Positions 25,171 through 34,024 of a stretch of DNA of 64,000 bases are shown here, piece by piece. Both the position numbers and the translations under genes were made by a program. The DNA is taken from positions 22,373-86,372 of the forward strand of contig NZ_LPZN01000032.1 in assembly GCF_001646655.1 (NCBI RefSeq), given 5' to 3'. The notes beneath the pieces were generated by a model. The model was not told the DNA's origin. It was given only the letters and a program-made list of their open reading frames with translations, and ran no database searches. Origin of the DNA: Rhodococcus gordoniae (GTDB taxonomy: Bacteria > Actinomycetota > Actinomycetes > Mycobacteriales > Mycobacteriaceae). Numbering within the stretch: position 1 is the stretch's first letter; each line of letters opens with the position of its first letter.

Positions 25171-26315
25171 TCGGCGATCAGCTTCCGGGGGACGAGCGCG
25201 AGCACGAGCAGGGCCACGGCGATCGCGAAGCACGCGACGAAGCCGATATGCGGCGCGGCGAGCGAGATGACGAAGGGCACCGCGAAGCCCAGATAGATCA
25301 GGCAGTAGAAGACGGCGACGGTCTGCGCCAGTTCGTCGGAGGGCGCGATGTTCTCGGCGGTGACGAGGCCGGAGACGAGCAGCATGCCGTAACCCCCGCC
25401 GAGGAAGACGGCGGTGACGAGGACGGCGAACACCGATCCCGGACCGTCCACGAGCACCGCGACAGCGGCCGAGACGAACCCCAGGACACCGAGGCCCACC
25501 CCGGTCCACACCCCACGATCCTCACCGTGCCGGGTGATGCGCCGGGCCACGGGCTGGACCAGTGCACCGGTGAGCAGCGTCAGTGCGGCGACCACACCGG
25601 TGAACGCGACGGCCACACTGTCGACCCGATCCGACACGATCGGCGGCATCGTGGCGAACGAGACGGTCGCGCACCCGAAGACCCACGGAGCCCAAGGGAC
25701 GACACCCCACCGGAAGCGTGGGGACGACAGGGTCGACAGGCGCCACGAACCCTGCACGGTGCGGGGCCGGTGAGCGTCGGGGACGGCCCACACCAGCACC
25801 AGCGCGACCACCATCAGGGCGATGTGCACCAGATAGGGCAGACGGTCGGGGGCGGGCAGCCACTGCGCGATCAGGCCGGCGAACAGGGCACCGCTGCCGA
25901 ATCCTGCCGACAGTGAGACGGCCGCCCGGCGTGCTCCCACACCCGGTCCCTCGCTGAGTTCCTTCATCCAGGCCGTGCCCGCTCCGAACGCCATCCCGGA
26001 CGCCAATCCGGCGAGGACCCGCCCGAGATAGAGCAGGGCGGGGATGTCGGCGCCGAGGAGCAGAACGATCGACGACACGACGCTCACCGGGATCATCGCC
26101 CGGATCACCGGGCGACGGCCGATCCGGTCGGCCACCCGCCCGAAGTAGAGCAGGGCGGGGATCAACCCCACGATGTAGGACCCGAGCATGGCGGTGAACG
26201 ACCCGCTGCCGAGCCCGAGATGATCGCGGTAGACCAACTGCATCGGAGCGAACTGATTGGCACCCCAGCTCACCGCGAACACGGCGAACGCGAGACGGGC
26301 CCAGGACGGAATCAT
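25140..26315 (-). CDS. MFS transporter
   Basis: A 391-residue, 12-segment major-facilitator protein with GRVADRIGRRPVIRAMIPVS between segments 2 and 3 and a second-half loop RRITRHGEDRGVWTG. The N-terminal WGANQFAPMQLVYRDHLGLG and overall length fit drug- or metabolite-efflux-type MFS common in actinobacteria. Its substrate is unknown. It is divergent from the amidase gene that begins the N-heterocycle cluster, with about 140 bases between, so it may share regulation with that cluster, though it belongs to a different transporter type from the cluster's permease. Confidence 0.82.
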   Translation of the reverse strand: MIPSWARLAFAVFAVSWGANQFAPMQLVYRDHLGLGSGSFTAMLGSYIVGLIPALLYFGRVADRIGRRPVIRAMIPVSVVSSIVLLLGADIPALLYLGRVLAGLASGMAFGAGTAWMKELSEGPGVGARRAAVSLSAGFGSGALFAGLIAQWLPAPDRLPYLVHIALMVVALVLVWAVPDAHRPRTVQGSWRLSTLSSPRFRWGVVPWAPWVFGCATVSFATMPPIVSDRVDSVAVAFTGVVAALTLLTGALVQPVARRITRHGEDRGVWTGVGLGVLGFVSAAVAVLVDGPGSVFAVLVTAVFLGGGYGMLLVSGLVTAENIAPSDELAQTVAVFYCLIYLGFAVPFVISLAAPHIGFVACFAIAVALLVLALVPRKLIADQDATLVGSR

Positions 26316-26456
26316 TCCCCGATCCTCCCAGGCCCGCTCCGGCGGGAAAGTATCAACTCTTCACACCACGGCGACCGCCTTCCTGTGGAGTGTGGACGTA
26401 GGAGGGGCCCGGAGCCCGTCATAGCGTTCTCGTCGATCGCAGACGAAGGAGGGCCA

Positions 26457-27854
26457 GTGGCGGTAGACGGTCGATCCCCGACACGCGACACCGAACGCAT
26501 CGGTCCGGCGACCGGCGCGGACGCGCGGTCGATCGCCACGAGGGTCCGGAGTCGCGAGATCACCGCACGTCGGGTGGTCGAGGATCATCTCGCACTGATC
26601 GCCGAGCAGAACCCGCGCCTCAACGCGATCGTCACCGTCGCGGCGGCCGGTGCGCGCGAGGAAGCCGACGCCCTCGACCACCGCCTCGACCGGGGCGGCC
26701 CGGCCGGTCCACTCGCCGGAGTGCCGTTCACCGTCAAGGACCTCATCGCCACGGCAGGCGTGCGCACGACGGCGGCCTCGCCGGCATTGGCAGCGAACGT
26801 CCCCGTCGTCGACGCACCTGCCGTCGCCGCGATGAGGGCGGCCGGCGCGATCCTCATCGGCAAAACCAACACGCCCGAATTCGGGACCTCCGGACTCACC
26901 GACAACGAGATGTTCGGACCGACGGTCAACCCGCTGGGTAGTCCCGACTCGCCGCGCTCGCCCGGTGGATCGAGCGGGGGCGAAGCGGCATCGATCGCCT
27001 CGGGCATGAGCGTTCTCGGCCTGGGCACCGACTTCGGCGGGTCGGTGCGCTGGCCCGCGCACTGCACCGGTCTGTGCTCGATCCGCCCCACCGTGGGCAG
27101 GGTCTCCGCGGACGGCCAGTACCCGGGGGTGCTCGTCGGCGACCACGTGTGGGCCAATCCCACGACGGTGCACGGCACGCTGCAGACCGTCGGCCCCATG
27201 GCACGGACCCTCGGCGACCTCGTCCTCGCCCTGCGTGTGATCTCCGAGCCGCACATCGCGTGGACGGACCCGGCGACGGTCGACGTCGACGCTCTGACGA
27301 TCACCTGGGCGGCCGGGGAAGGTACCGTCCCCGTCGCCGACGAGATCGTGGACGTCGTCCGGGAGAGCGCGCGGCGACTGGGTGCCCGTCCGTACCGGGG
27401 GTCGGCGCTGGCCGAGGGAAACGACCTGTTCGGGCGGCTGCGGTCCACCCAGACCCACACCGACATCGACGCGCTGGGGAGCGTAGACCGGTTCGGGGCC
27501 GTCATCCGCGACCTGCTGTCCGCGGCCGGCCGGGCGGGGCAACGGGAGGTGGAGGAGCTGTGGGCGCAGCGCACCGCGCTCGTCCATCGGCTGCTCGCCG
27601 AGATGGGCGACGTGCTGGTGCTGCCGGTCGCATCCATCGGTGCGCCCCCGCTCGGTCTCGAGCGTTTCGGTGTCGACGATCGGCTGCTCACCTGGCAGGA
27701 GGCGCTGGCGAGTTGCCGCACGATCAGCGTCACCGGGTTCCCGTCCGTCGTCGTCCCCGTCGGGCGGGCGAGCGACGGCATGCCCATCGGCGTGCAGATC
27801 GTTGCGCGCCCGTTCCACGACCATGTCGCGCTGGCCGTCGCCGCGCGTCTGTGA
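26457..27854 (+). CDS. Amidase-signature family hydrolase
   Basis: A 465-residue amidase with the Ser-cisSer-Lys triad: Lys in PFTVKDLIATAGVRTTA (about 95), the Gly/Ser run PGGSSGGEAASIASG (about 168-182) and nucleophile Ser in GTDFGGSVRWPAH (about 190-202). Starts at GTG 26457, 4 bases after AAGGAGG; no in-frame ATG with a binding site is near. First plus-strand gene of the cluster with XdhC, PucR, permease, Mo-hydroxylase and HyuAB. In that setting it would cleave an open-chain amide or ureide made by the ring-opening enzymes. The exact amide is unknown. Confidence 0.85.
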   Translation: MAVDGRSPTRDTERIGPATGADARSIATRVRSREITARRVVEDHLALIAEQNPRLNAIVTVAAAGAREEADALDHRLDRGGPAGPLAGVPFTVKDLIATAGVRTTAASPALAANVPVVDAPAVAAMRAAGAILIGKTNTPEFGTSGLTDNEMFGPTVNPLGSPDSPRSPGGSSGGEAASIASGMSVLGLGTDFGGSVRWPAHCTGLCSIRPTVGRVSADGQYPGVLVGDHVWANPTTVHGTLQTVGPMARTLGDLVLALRVISEPHIAWTDPATVDVDALTITWAAGEGTVPVADEIVDVVRESARRLGARPYRGSALAEGNDLFGRLRSTQTHTDIDALGSVDRFGAVIRDLLSAAGRAGQREVEELWAQRTALVHRLLAEMGDVLVLPVASIGAPPLGLERFGVDDRLLTWQEALASCRTISVTGFPSVVVPVGRASDGMPIGVQIVARPFHDHVALAVAARL

Positions 27855-27897
27855 CACGCCTGCTGCGACATGCCGGCAAGAACCGAAGGAGGTTGCT

Positions 27898-28992
27898 GTG
27901 CGGGACATTCTCGACGAGCTGGCGCACTGGTTCGACGACGGTGACGCGTTCGCGCTGGCGACCGTCGTTCGCACCTGGAAGTCGTCGCCGCGCGACCCCG
28001 GCGCCGCGATGGCCGTCTCGCAGTCCGGCGAGGTGGTGGGCAGTGTCTCGGGAGGCTGCATCGAAGGTGCCCTGTACGACATCGCCCACGACGTGCTCGC
28101 CGACGGACACGCCCGGACCGAGGTCTTCCGCGTCACCGACGACGACGCCTTCGGTGTGGGTCTGACCTGCGGCGGCACCATCGAGGTGTTCGTGCAACGA
28201 GTCGATGCCGCCACCTTCCCGGAGTTCGCGGAGGTGGCGCGACGAATCGGGGCGGGGGAACCGGTCGCTGTGGTGACCGGCCGTGAGCCCGTCGTCCATC
28301 GGATGATCACCCTCGACGGGGACGGACCCGAGACCGAGGTCCGCACGCGTCTCGCTCAGGGCGAGTCGGAGGTGTACGTCGACGAGGAGAATGCGCAGAT
28401 CGTGGAGATCTTCGCTCCGAGGCCGAGGATGTACGTCTTCGGCGCCATCGACTTCGCATCCGCCCTGTGCACGCTGGGGAAGTTCGCCGGGTACCGCGTG
28501 ACGGTGATCGACGCACGGCCCGTCTTCGCGACCCCTGCCCGGTTCCCGGACGCCGACGAGGTCGTGGTGGCGTGGCCGCACGTCTTCCTCGAGTCGGCGC
28601 CGATCGACCCGACCACCGTCGTCGCGGTTCTCACCCACGACGAGAAGTTCGACATTCCGCTGCTCGAACGTGCGCTCCGGTGCGATGCCGGATACATCGG
28701 CGCGATGGGCAGCCGATCCACGCACGAGCGCAGGGTCGCGCTGTTGCGCGAGGCCGGTCTGTCGGCGGACGAGCTGGCACGACTGCACTCGCCCATCGGG
28801 CTCGATCTCGGTGCGCGCACTCCGGAGGAGACGGCCGTGTCGATCCTCGCGGAGATCCTCGTGAGCACGCGCGGCGCCACCGGGCGCAGCCTCGCGGCGC
28901 TGCGCGGACCCATCCACCGGGCGTCTGGGGGACGCGCTGTCCGACCTGCGGCTTGTCCCCCTGTGATTGACGGTGCTGCCGCAGCCCTCTAA
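27898..28992 (+). CDS. xdhC: XdhC/CoxI-family Mo-cofactor insertion protein
   Basis: A 364-residue maturation factor that protects, sulphurates and inserts molybdenum cofactor into xanthine-dehydrogenase-type enzymes. N-terminal CoxI domain (about 1-80: FALATVVRTWKSSPRDPGAA, GSVSGGCIEGAL with the conserved Cys, GLTCGGTIEVF) and C-terminal Rossmann-like XdhC domain (about 180-330: PRMYVFGAIDFASALCTLGK; GYIGAMGSRSTHERR). GTG at 27898 follows GAAGGAGG at 5 bases. The last 30 residues are low-complexity. Its partner is very likely the Mo-hydroxylase at 32.4-36.5 kb. Confidence 0.88.
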   Translation: MRDILDELAHWFDDGDAFALATVVRTWKSSPRDPGAAMAVSQSGEVVGSVSGGCIEGALYDIAHDVLADGHARTEVFRVTDDDAFGVGLTCGGTIEVFVQRVDAATFPEFAEVARRIGAGEPVAVVTGREPVVHRMITLDGDGPETEVRTRLAQGESEVYVDEENAQIVEIFAPRPRMYVFGAIDFASALCTLGKFAGYRVTVIDARPVFATPARFPDADEVVVAWPHVFLESAPIDPTTVVAVLTHDEKFDIPLLERALRCDAGYIGAMGSRSTHERRVALLREAGLSADELARLHSPIGLDLGARTPEETAVSILAEILVSTRGATGRSLAALRGPIHRASGGRAVRPAACPPVIDGAAAAL

Positions 28993-29045
28993 TGTCACGT
29001 GTCTCCCGAGCGGGGTGAACGACTGGCAGGTGGACGGATAGTGCT

Positions 29046-30728
29046 GTGACGGTGCGCAAGGCTGAGAAACCGGGACGCAGCACCGCCGAACCGGAAGACA
29101 GTGCAGCGGTCGGATTCGAACCCTGCCCGCTCGCCGACGTCGTCTCTTCGGGTTTCCTCGTCGCGCCGACGGTGGTCGCCGGCGACCTCTCTGCGGCGCG
29201 CGCTGTGGTCGAGGTCGCGGTGATGATGCTCCCGGAGATCGGGCCGTGGCTGCGTCCTGGATTGTTGCTCGTCACCTCCACCACGGTGCTCGCGCGACTC
29301 GCCGTGCCGATCGCGGACTTCCTGGCACGCCTGAATCGCAACGAGGTCTCGGCGCTCGTGGTCCGGCTCGACGCCGGACATTCTCTGCCGCAAGGGCTCA
29401 CGGACGGCGTTCCCTTCCCGGTGCTGACGACGCCGGAGGACCTCGTCGCAGACCATCGGCTCGCGCGTGGGCTTCGCGAGATGGCCGCAGCTCAGGTGGA
29501 GGCGGTCTTCGAGGCGGATCACCTGCGTCGTGCGCTGCTCGAGATCGTCATGGCGGGCGGTGGGCACAGAGCCCTCGCCGAGGGTATCTCGCGCCGGCTC
29601 GGCGGGTCGGCCCTGATCACCACCCCCGACGGCCGGCAGACCTACAGGGCCGGAAAGGAATCCGACTTCGCCTGGTTGTCGTCGACGGCGGCCGTCGACC
29701 AGACGGGCCGGGTGCGGACCGATTCGATCGAGGGCGGGCTGGGATTGCACCGTTTCGGCGACGAGTACGTGGCGATCGCCGCGATCTCCGCCAACGGCGT
29801 CGACCACGGGCGGCTCGTATTCTTCTGCCCTTCACGTGGTCTCTCCGCGCCGGATCTGTATCTGGTGGAGCAGGCGGCGACGGTGTGCGCGCTCGTCGTC
29901 AGCCGTGAGCTCGCAGTCTCGGCGGTCGAGGAGAGGCACCGGGCCAACTTCGTCCGGGACATGTTGCGCGGCCGTGCCGGTGAGCCCGAGCAGGTGATCG
30001 TGCACGCCCAGATGTTCGGCTGGAATCTCGACCGCCGGGTCGTCGTGGTCGTCGTCGAACCCGATCGCGTGGACGATGATTCGTCGGGGACACCGGCCCG
30101 CTTGCCGGTCGTGGAACGGCAGGCCCGTGCGTTCGCGGGTGCGCTGGCAGGCCGCGATTCCGGGGCGTCCGTCACTGCGCTGGCGACCGAGACCGTCGTG
30201 CTCATGGGGGAGGGCAGCGACACCATGACCCTCGTGCGCGAACTCGTTGCCCAGGTGCGCGGAGCCGGCGGGGGAGGCCGACGACCGTTCGGGGTCGGGG
30301 TTTCGCGTGCGTCGTCGTCCACCGACGACCTGCCGGCGCTCTACACTCAGGCGCGCACGGCACTCGAAGTGGGACGCAAGATCTCCGGACCGTGGGCGGT
30401 GACCCATTTCGACGATCTGGGCGTGTACCGTTTGCTCAGCCTCGTCGAGGACACCGAGGAACTCGAGTCGTTCGCGCGCGAGACACTCAAGGAACTGACC
30501 GACGGCACGGCGGAGGCACAGGACATGTGCCGCACCCTCGAGGTGCTCCTCGCCACCAACATCAACATCGCAGAAGCCGCGCGCCAGTTACATTTTCATT
30601 ACAACACCCTGCGCTATCGTGTGGCGAAACTCGAAAAGATCCTCGGTCCCTTCACCGAGCAGCCCGAACTGCGGCTGGACCTGTCGCTCGCGCTCAAGAT
30701 CATCGCGATGCGTGGAATCGACTCCTGA
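29046..30728 (+). CDS. PucR-family transcriptional regulator
   Basis: A 560-residue regulator. N-terminal PucR-like domain (about 25-150), central GGDEF-like/CdaR-type region (about 330-440), and C-terminal PucR helix-turn-helix (about 500-555: CRTLEVLLATNINIAEAARQ, LHFHYNTLRYRVAKLEKIL). GTG at 29046 begins VTVRKAEK. PucR itself activates purine catabolism in Bacillus, but the family also serves other nitrogen-compound pathways. It lies between XdhC and the NCS2 permease, so it most likely activates this cluster in response to the substrate or to nitrogen need. Confidence 0.86.
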   Translation: MTVRKAEKPGRSTAEPEDSAAVGFEPCPLADVVSSGFLVAPTVVAGDLSAARAVVEVAVMMLPEIGPWLRPGLLLVTSTTVLARLAVPIADFLARLNRNEVSALVVRLDAGHSLPQGLTDGVPFPVLTTPEDLVADHRLARGLREMAAAQVEAVFEADHLRRALLEIVMAGGGHRALAEGISRRLGGSALITTPDGRQTYRAGKESDFAWLSSTAAVDQTGRVRTDSIEGGLGLHRFGDEYVAIAAISANGVDHGRLVFFCPSRGLSAPDLYLVEQAATVCALVVSRELAVSAVEERHRANFVRDMLRGRAGEPEQVIVHAQMFGWNLDRRVVVVVVEPDRVDDDSSGTPARLPVVERQARAFAGALAGRDSGASVTALATETVVLMGEGSDTMTLVRELVAQVRGAGGGGRRPFGVGVSRASSSTDDLPALYTQARTALEVGRKISGPWAVTHFDDLGVYRLLSLVEDTEELESFARETLKELTDGTAEAQDMCRTLEVLLATNINIAEAARQLHFHYNTLRYRVAKLEKILGPFTEQPELRLDLSLALKIIAMRGIDS

Positions 30729-30905
30729 CGATCAACCACCGATCTTGCCAATTTCGGAAGGTCGCTCCTGGCAGATTCCTCCCACGCCGGGCCGGAGCTG
30801 CTCCGTTAGCGTTTGCGGCTACCGAAGTACACGTGTGATCGGCAACACAGGCGTAACGATCCACGTGAACGCTATCGGCACCCACACTCTGCTGAAAGGT
30901 CCGAT

Positions 30906-32354
30906 ATGCCCATCTGGACAGTGCACGGAGACGGCAAGAACATAGAACCGGGACAGGTCGTGGCGCCGATGGAGCGCCTGAGTTGGGGCCGCACCATCGG
31001 CCTGGGCGGCCAGCACGTGGTGTCGATGTTCGGCGCCACCTTCGTCTTCCCCATCATCATGGGACTCAACCCTCAACTCGCAGTCATGCTTTCGGGCTTC
31101 TGCACCCTGTTCTTCCTCGCTGTCGTCAAGGGCCGGATCCCCAGCTATCTCGGTACCTCTGCCGCCTTCGTGGGTGGTATCGCCGCGATCTACGCCCAGG
31201 GTGGCTCCCCCTCGGAGGTCACCGGCGCGATCATGGTCTCGGGGCTCGTGCTCGCCGCGGTCGGTGTGGTGATCCATTTCCTCGGCGGCTCGCTGGTGTT
31301 CAGGATCCTGCCGCCGGTGGTCACCGGCGCGGTGGTCATGCTCATCGGCTTCAACCTGGCGCCGGTAGTAGCCGGTACCTACTGGCCGCAGGACCAGTGG
31401 GTGGCCCTGACCGTCATGGTCGCGCTGATCGTGGGCAGTGTCGTGCTACGCGGATTCCTCGGCCGCATCGCCATCTTCCTGGCGCTGCTGTTCGGCTACG
31501 CACTGTCGTGGATCCTCGACCGGATCAGCGGACCGATCACCTCCTACGATGCCGGTGCCGATGCCGTCACCGAACACTTCCGCGTGAACTGGGAAGGTGT
31601 TGCGTCCGCGCCCTGGTTCGGTCTGCCCCCGTTCACGGACGAGGCAGCCGGTGTCGTCGGCATCCACGCCCCGTCGTTCAGCCTCACCTTCATCGTGCTC
31701 GTCCTCCCCGGTGTCATCGCCCTGATCGCGGAGAACGCCGGACACGTCAAGGCGGTAGCCGAGATCACCAAGACCGACCTCGACCCGATGATGGGACGCG
31801 CTCTGGCCGGTGACGGTCTCGCCACCGCACTCGCCACGAGCGTCGGCGGCTCGCCGACGACGACCTACGCGGAGAACATCGGCGTCATGGCCGCCACCCG
31901 CGTGTACTCGACGGCCGCCTACGCCGCGGCCGGCGTCATCGCCATGCTCCTCGGCTTCTCACCGAAGTTCGGCGCGGTCATCTCCGCGACCCCGGGTGGC
32001 GTGCTCGGCGGCATCACCGTGGTCCTCTACGGCATCATCGGTCTGCTCGGCGCCAAGATCTGGAAGGAGAACGGCGTCGACTTCGGCGACCCCCGTAACC
32101 TCATGCCCGTCGCGGCCGGACTGATCATCGCGATCGGCGACACCAGCCTCCAGTTCACCGACACCTTCTCGCTGAGCGGTATCGCGCTGGGCACCATCGT
32201 CGTCATCGGTCTCTATCACCTGTGCCGGGTCATCGCTCCCGAGGATGTCGCGCCCGAGGCTCCCGACACCCCTGCCGAGCAGGGAGAACCGGTACGGACA
32301 GAGCCCGACCCGGACGGAGAGGGCGGCTCCGGGAGAGTCAAGGAATTCGCGTGA
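30906..32354 (+). CDS. NCS2-family nucleobase permease with uracil-type signature
   Basis: A 482-residue, 14-segment nucleobase:cation symporter. Key sites: QHVVSMFGATFVFPIIMGLN in segment 1, GTSAAFVGGIAAI in segment 3, the TM8 acidic site IAENAGHVKAVAE (about 277), and TM10 TTYAENIGVMAATRVYS (about 320). The TYxENIGVxxxTRVYS form is the one seen in uracil permeases (UraA/RutG) and not the SQNNG form of xanthine/urate carriers, so a pyrimidine-like ring is the better guess. ATG at 30906 chosen because it gives the normal N-terminus. An acidic, proline-rich tail of about 40 residues follows the last segment. Confidence 0.87.
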   Translation: MPIWTVHGDGKNIEPGQVVAPMERLSWGRTIGLGGQHVVSMFGATFVFPIIMGLNPQLAVMLSGFCTLFFLAVVKGRIPSYLGTSAAFVGGIAAIYAQGGSPSEVTGAIMVSGLVLAAVGVVIHFLGGSLVFRILPPVVTGAVVMLIGFNLAPVVAGTYWPQDQWVALTVMVALIVGSVVLRGFLGRIAIFLALLFGYALSWILDRISGPITSYDAGADAVTEHFRVNWEGVASAPWFGLPPFTDEAAGVVGIHAPSFSLTFIVLVLPGVIALIAENAGHVKAVAEITKTDLDPMMGRALAGDGLATALATSVGGSPTTTYAENIGVMAATRVYSTAAYAAAGVIAMLLGFSPKFGAVISATPGGVLGGITVVLYGIIGLLGAKIWKENGVDFGDPRNLMPVAAGLIIAIGDTSLQFTDTFSLSGIALGTIVVIGLYHLCRVIAPEDVAPEAPDTPAEQGEPVRTEPDPDGEGGSGRVKEFA

Positions 32355-32441
32355 CCTCTATTACATCTGACATTGTCGAGCGGTGAGCTTTGTCACTTCT
32401 TCACGAAACGTCGATCACACTATGCGGGCAGGATCTGTCGA

Positions 32442-33356
32442 ATGAAACCGTCGCCACTCACTTATCACCGACCGCGGTCGATCGATGAAGCCTGCGAGAT
32501 CCTCGCAGGGGTCGCGCACGAGGGCAAAGTGCTCGCCGGCGGACAGTCGCTGATTCCGCTGCTGTCGATGCGGCTGGCGGCACCGGCTCACCTCGTCGAC
32601 ATCGGCGCGGTCCCGCGGCTCGACGCGATCTCCGCCTCGCCGGAACTCGGCGTCACCTTCGACGCGCTCACCACCCACGCAGCACTCGAATCCGACCCGA
32701 CGGTCGCGCAGGTCCAGCCCCTGCTGGGCCGCGCGCTCCGGCTGGTGGCGCACCCGACCATCCGGAACCGCGGAACGACCGTCGGATCGATCGTCCACGC
32801 CGATCCGTCCGCGGAGATGCCGGCGGTCCTGTCGCTGCTCGGTGGCACGCTCACCGTCCGCTCCGTGCGGGGAATCCGGCTGATCCCCGCCGCCGAACTC
32901 TTCGCCGGGCCGCTCGAATCGACCCTCGAGTCCGACGAGATCGCGACCAGCGTGACGGTGCCGGCAGCGCGGCCGGGCACCGGCACCGCGATCGACGAGA
33001 TCGCACGACGCCACGGCGACTACGCCCTCGTCGGCGTGGTCGCGCAGGTGGAGGTCGAGGACGGGGCGGTGACATCCGCCCGGATGACCTACGTCTCGGC
33101 GGGAGAGCTCGGGCAGGTCGTCGACTACACTGACATCCTGCGTGGGGCCTCGGCGCACGACGAGCGCGACCCGCTCTGGCAGCAGGTCGCGGAGAAGGCA
33201 CGCGAGACCGTCGAGACGGAGGCGGACATCCACGCCACCGACCGCTACCGGTCGCAGTTGGTGGCCGCACTGACCGGCCGTGTCGGGTTCGCCGCCGCGC
33301 AGGACGCGATCCGCGACGACACACGGGTACCGATGCACACGGGAGGAAGTCGATGA
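32442..33356 (+). CDS. Mo-hydroxylase FAD-binding subunit (CoxM type)
   Basis: The medium subunit of a xanthine-dehydrogenase-type molybdenum hydroxylase, passing electrons from the iron-sulphur subunit to FAD. A 304-residue protein with the FAD loops KVLAGGQSLIPLLSMRLA (about 29-46) and PTIRNRGTTVGSIVHADPSA (about 106-125), followed by the CO-dehydrogenase flavoprotein C-terminal domain (about 180-290). ATG at 32442; 87 bases after the permease. ATGA overlap with the 2Fe-2S subunit gene, the first of four genes coupled in the same way. Confidence 0.9.
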   Translation: MKPSPLTYHRPRSIDEACEILAGVAHEGKVLAGGQSLIPLLSMRLAAPAHLVDIGAVPRLDAISASPELGVTFDALTTHAALESDPTVAQVQPLLGRALRLVAHPTIRNRGTTVGSIVHADPSAEMPAVLSLLGGTLTVRSVRGIRLIPAAELFAGPLESTLESDEIATSVTVPAARPGTGTAIDEIARRHGDYALVGVVAQVEVEDGAVTSARMTYVSAGELGQVVDYTDILRGASAHDERDPLWQQVAEKARETVETEADIHATDRYRSQLVAALTGRVGFAAAQDAIRDDTRVPMHTGGSR

Positions 33357-34024
33357 CGAACTCGATCCACAAGGGTGGTCGCGACGCCTCGCGGCGGACC
33401 GTCGCCGAACAGGTCGACGAGCTGCAGGCGGAGACCGGCGAGCACCATGTCGCCGTGACATTCACCCTCAACGGTGTGACGCAGACGGTGGTGCTGCCCT
33501 CGCGCACGCTGGCATCGGACGCGATCCGTCATCACCTCCGTCGGACCGGCACCCACGTGGGATGCGAGCACGGTGTGTGCGGCGCGTGCACGGTGCTGCT
33601 CGACGGCAAGCCGGTGCGGTCGTGCCTCGTGCTCGCCGCGAGTCTCGAAGGCCGCTCGGTGACGACGGTCGAAGGGCTCGTCGAACCGGACGGCACCCTG
33701 CATCCCGTGCAGGAGGCGTTCGTCGACTGCCACGGTCTGCAATGCGGTTTCTGCACACCGGGTTTCGTCACCACCATCGCCGCCTTCCTCGAGGAGAACC
33801 CGTCGCCCACCCACGAGGAGGCGACCGATGCGATCGCCGGCAACCTCTGTCGGTGCACGGGCTACCAGAACATCCGGGCGGCCGTGCTGCGCGCCGCCGA
33901 GATCAAGCGCGAACGGTCCGGAGGCTCACCGCTCGGCCCCGACAGCGAGGCGGCACGCGCCTCGCTCGACGCCAAGGTTCGCGGCGCCACCGCTCCGGTC
34001 GGAGGAAAGGCAGGACGAGCATGA
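33353..34024 (+). CDS. Mo-hydroxylase 2Fe-2S subunit (CoxS type)
   Basis: A 223-residue small subunit with both iron-sulphur clusters: plant-type site GCEHGVCGACTVLLDGKPVR (about 70-89, Cys ligands C-x4-C-x2-C and a later Cys in SCLV) and the C-terminal four-helix site QCGFCTPGF with NLCRCTGYQNI (about 130-175). It is longer than the typical 160 residues: an added N-terminal stretch of about 35 residues and a C-terminal tail of about 40, both charged and probably flexible. ATGA overlaps on both sides. Confidence 0.9.
   Translation: MTNSIHKGGRDASRRTVAEQVDELQAETGEHHVAVTFTLNGVTQTVVLPSRTLASDAIRHHLRRTGTHVGCEHGVCGACTVLLDGKPVRSCLVLAASLEGRSVTTVEGLVEPDGTLHPVQEAFVDCHGLQCGFCTPGFVTTIAAFLEENPSPTHEEATDAIAGNLCRCTGYQNIRAAVLRAAEIKRERSGGSPLGPDSEAARASLDAKVRGATAPVGGKAGRA

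Noticed and set aside
30906..32354. Permease called a xanthine/urate carrier because of the nearby xanthine-dehydrogenase-like genes
   Set aside because: TM10 carries TTYAENIGVMAATRVYS, which is the uracil-permease form, so I kept the substrate as pyrimidine-like or open.
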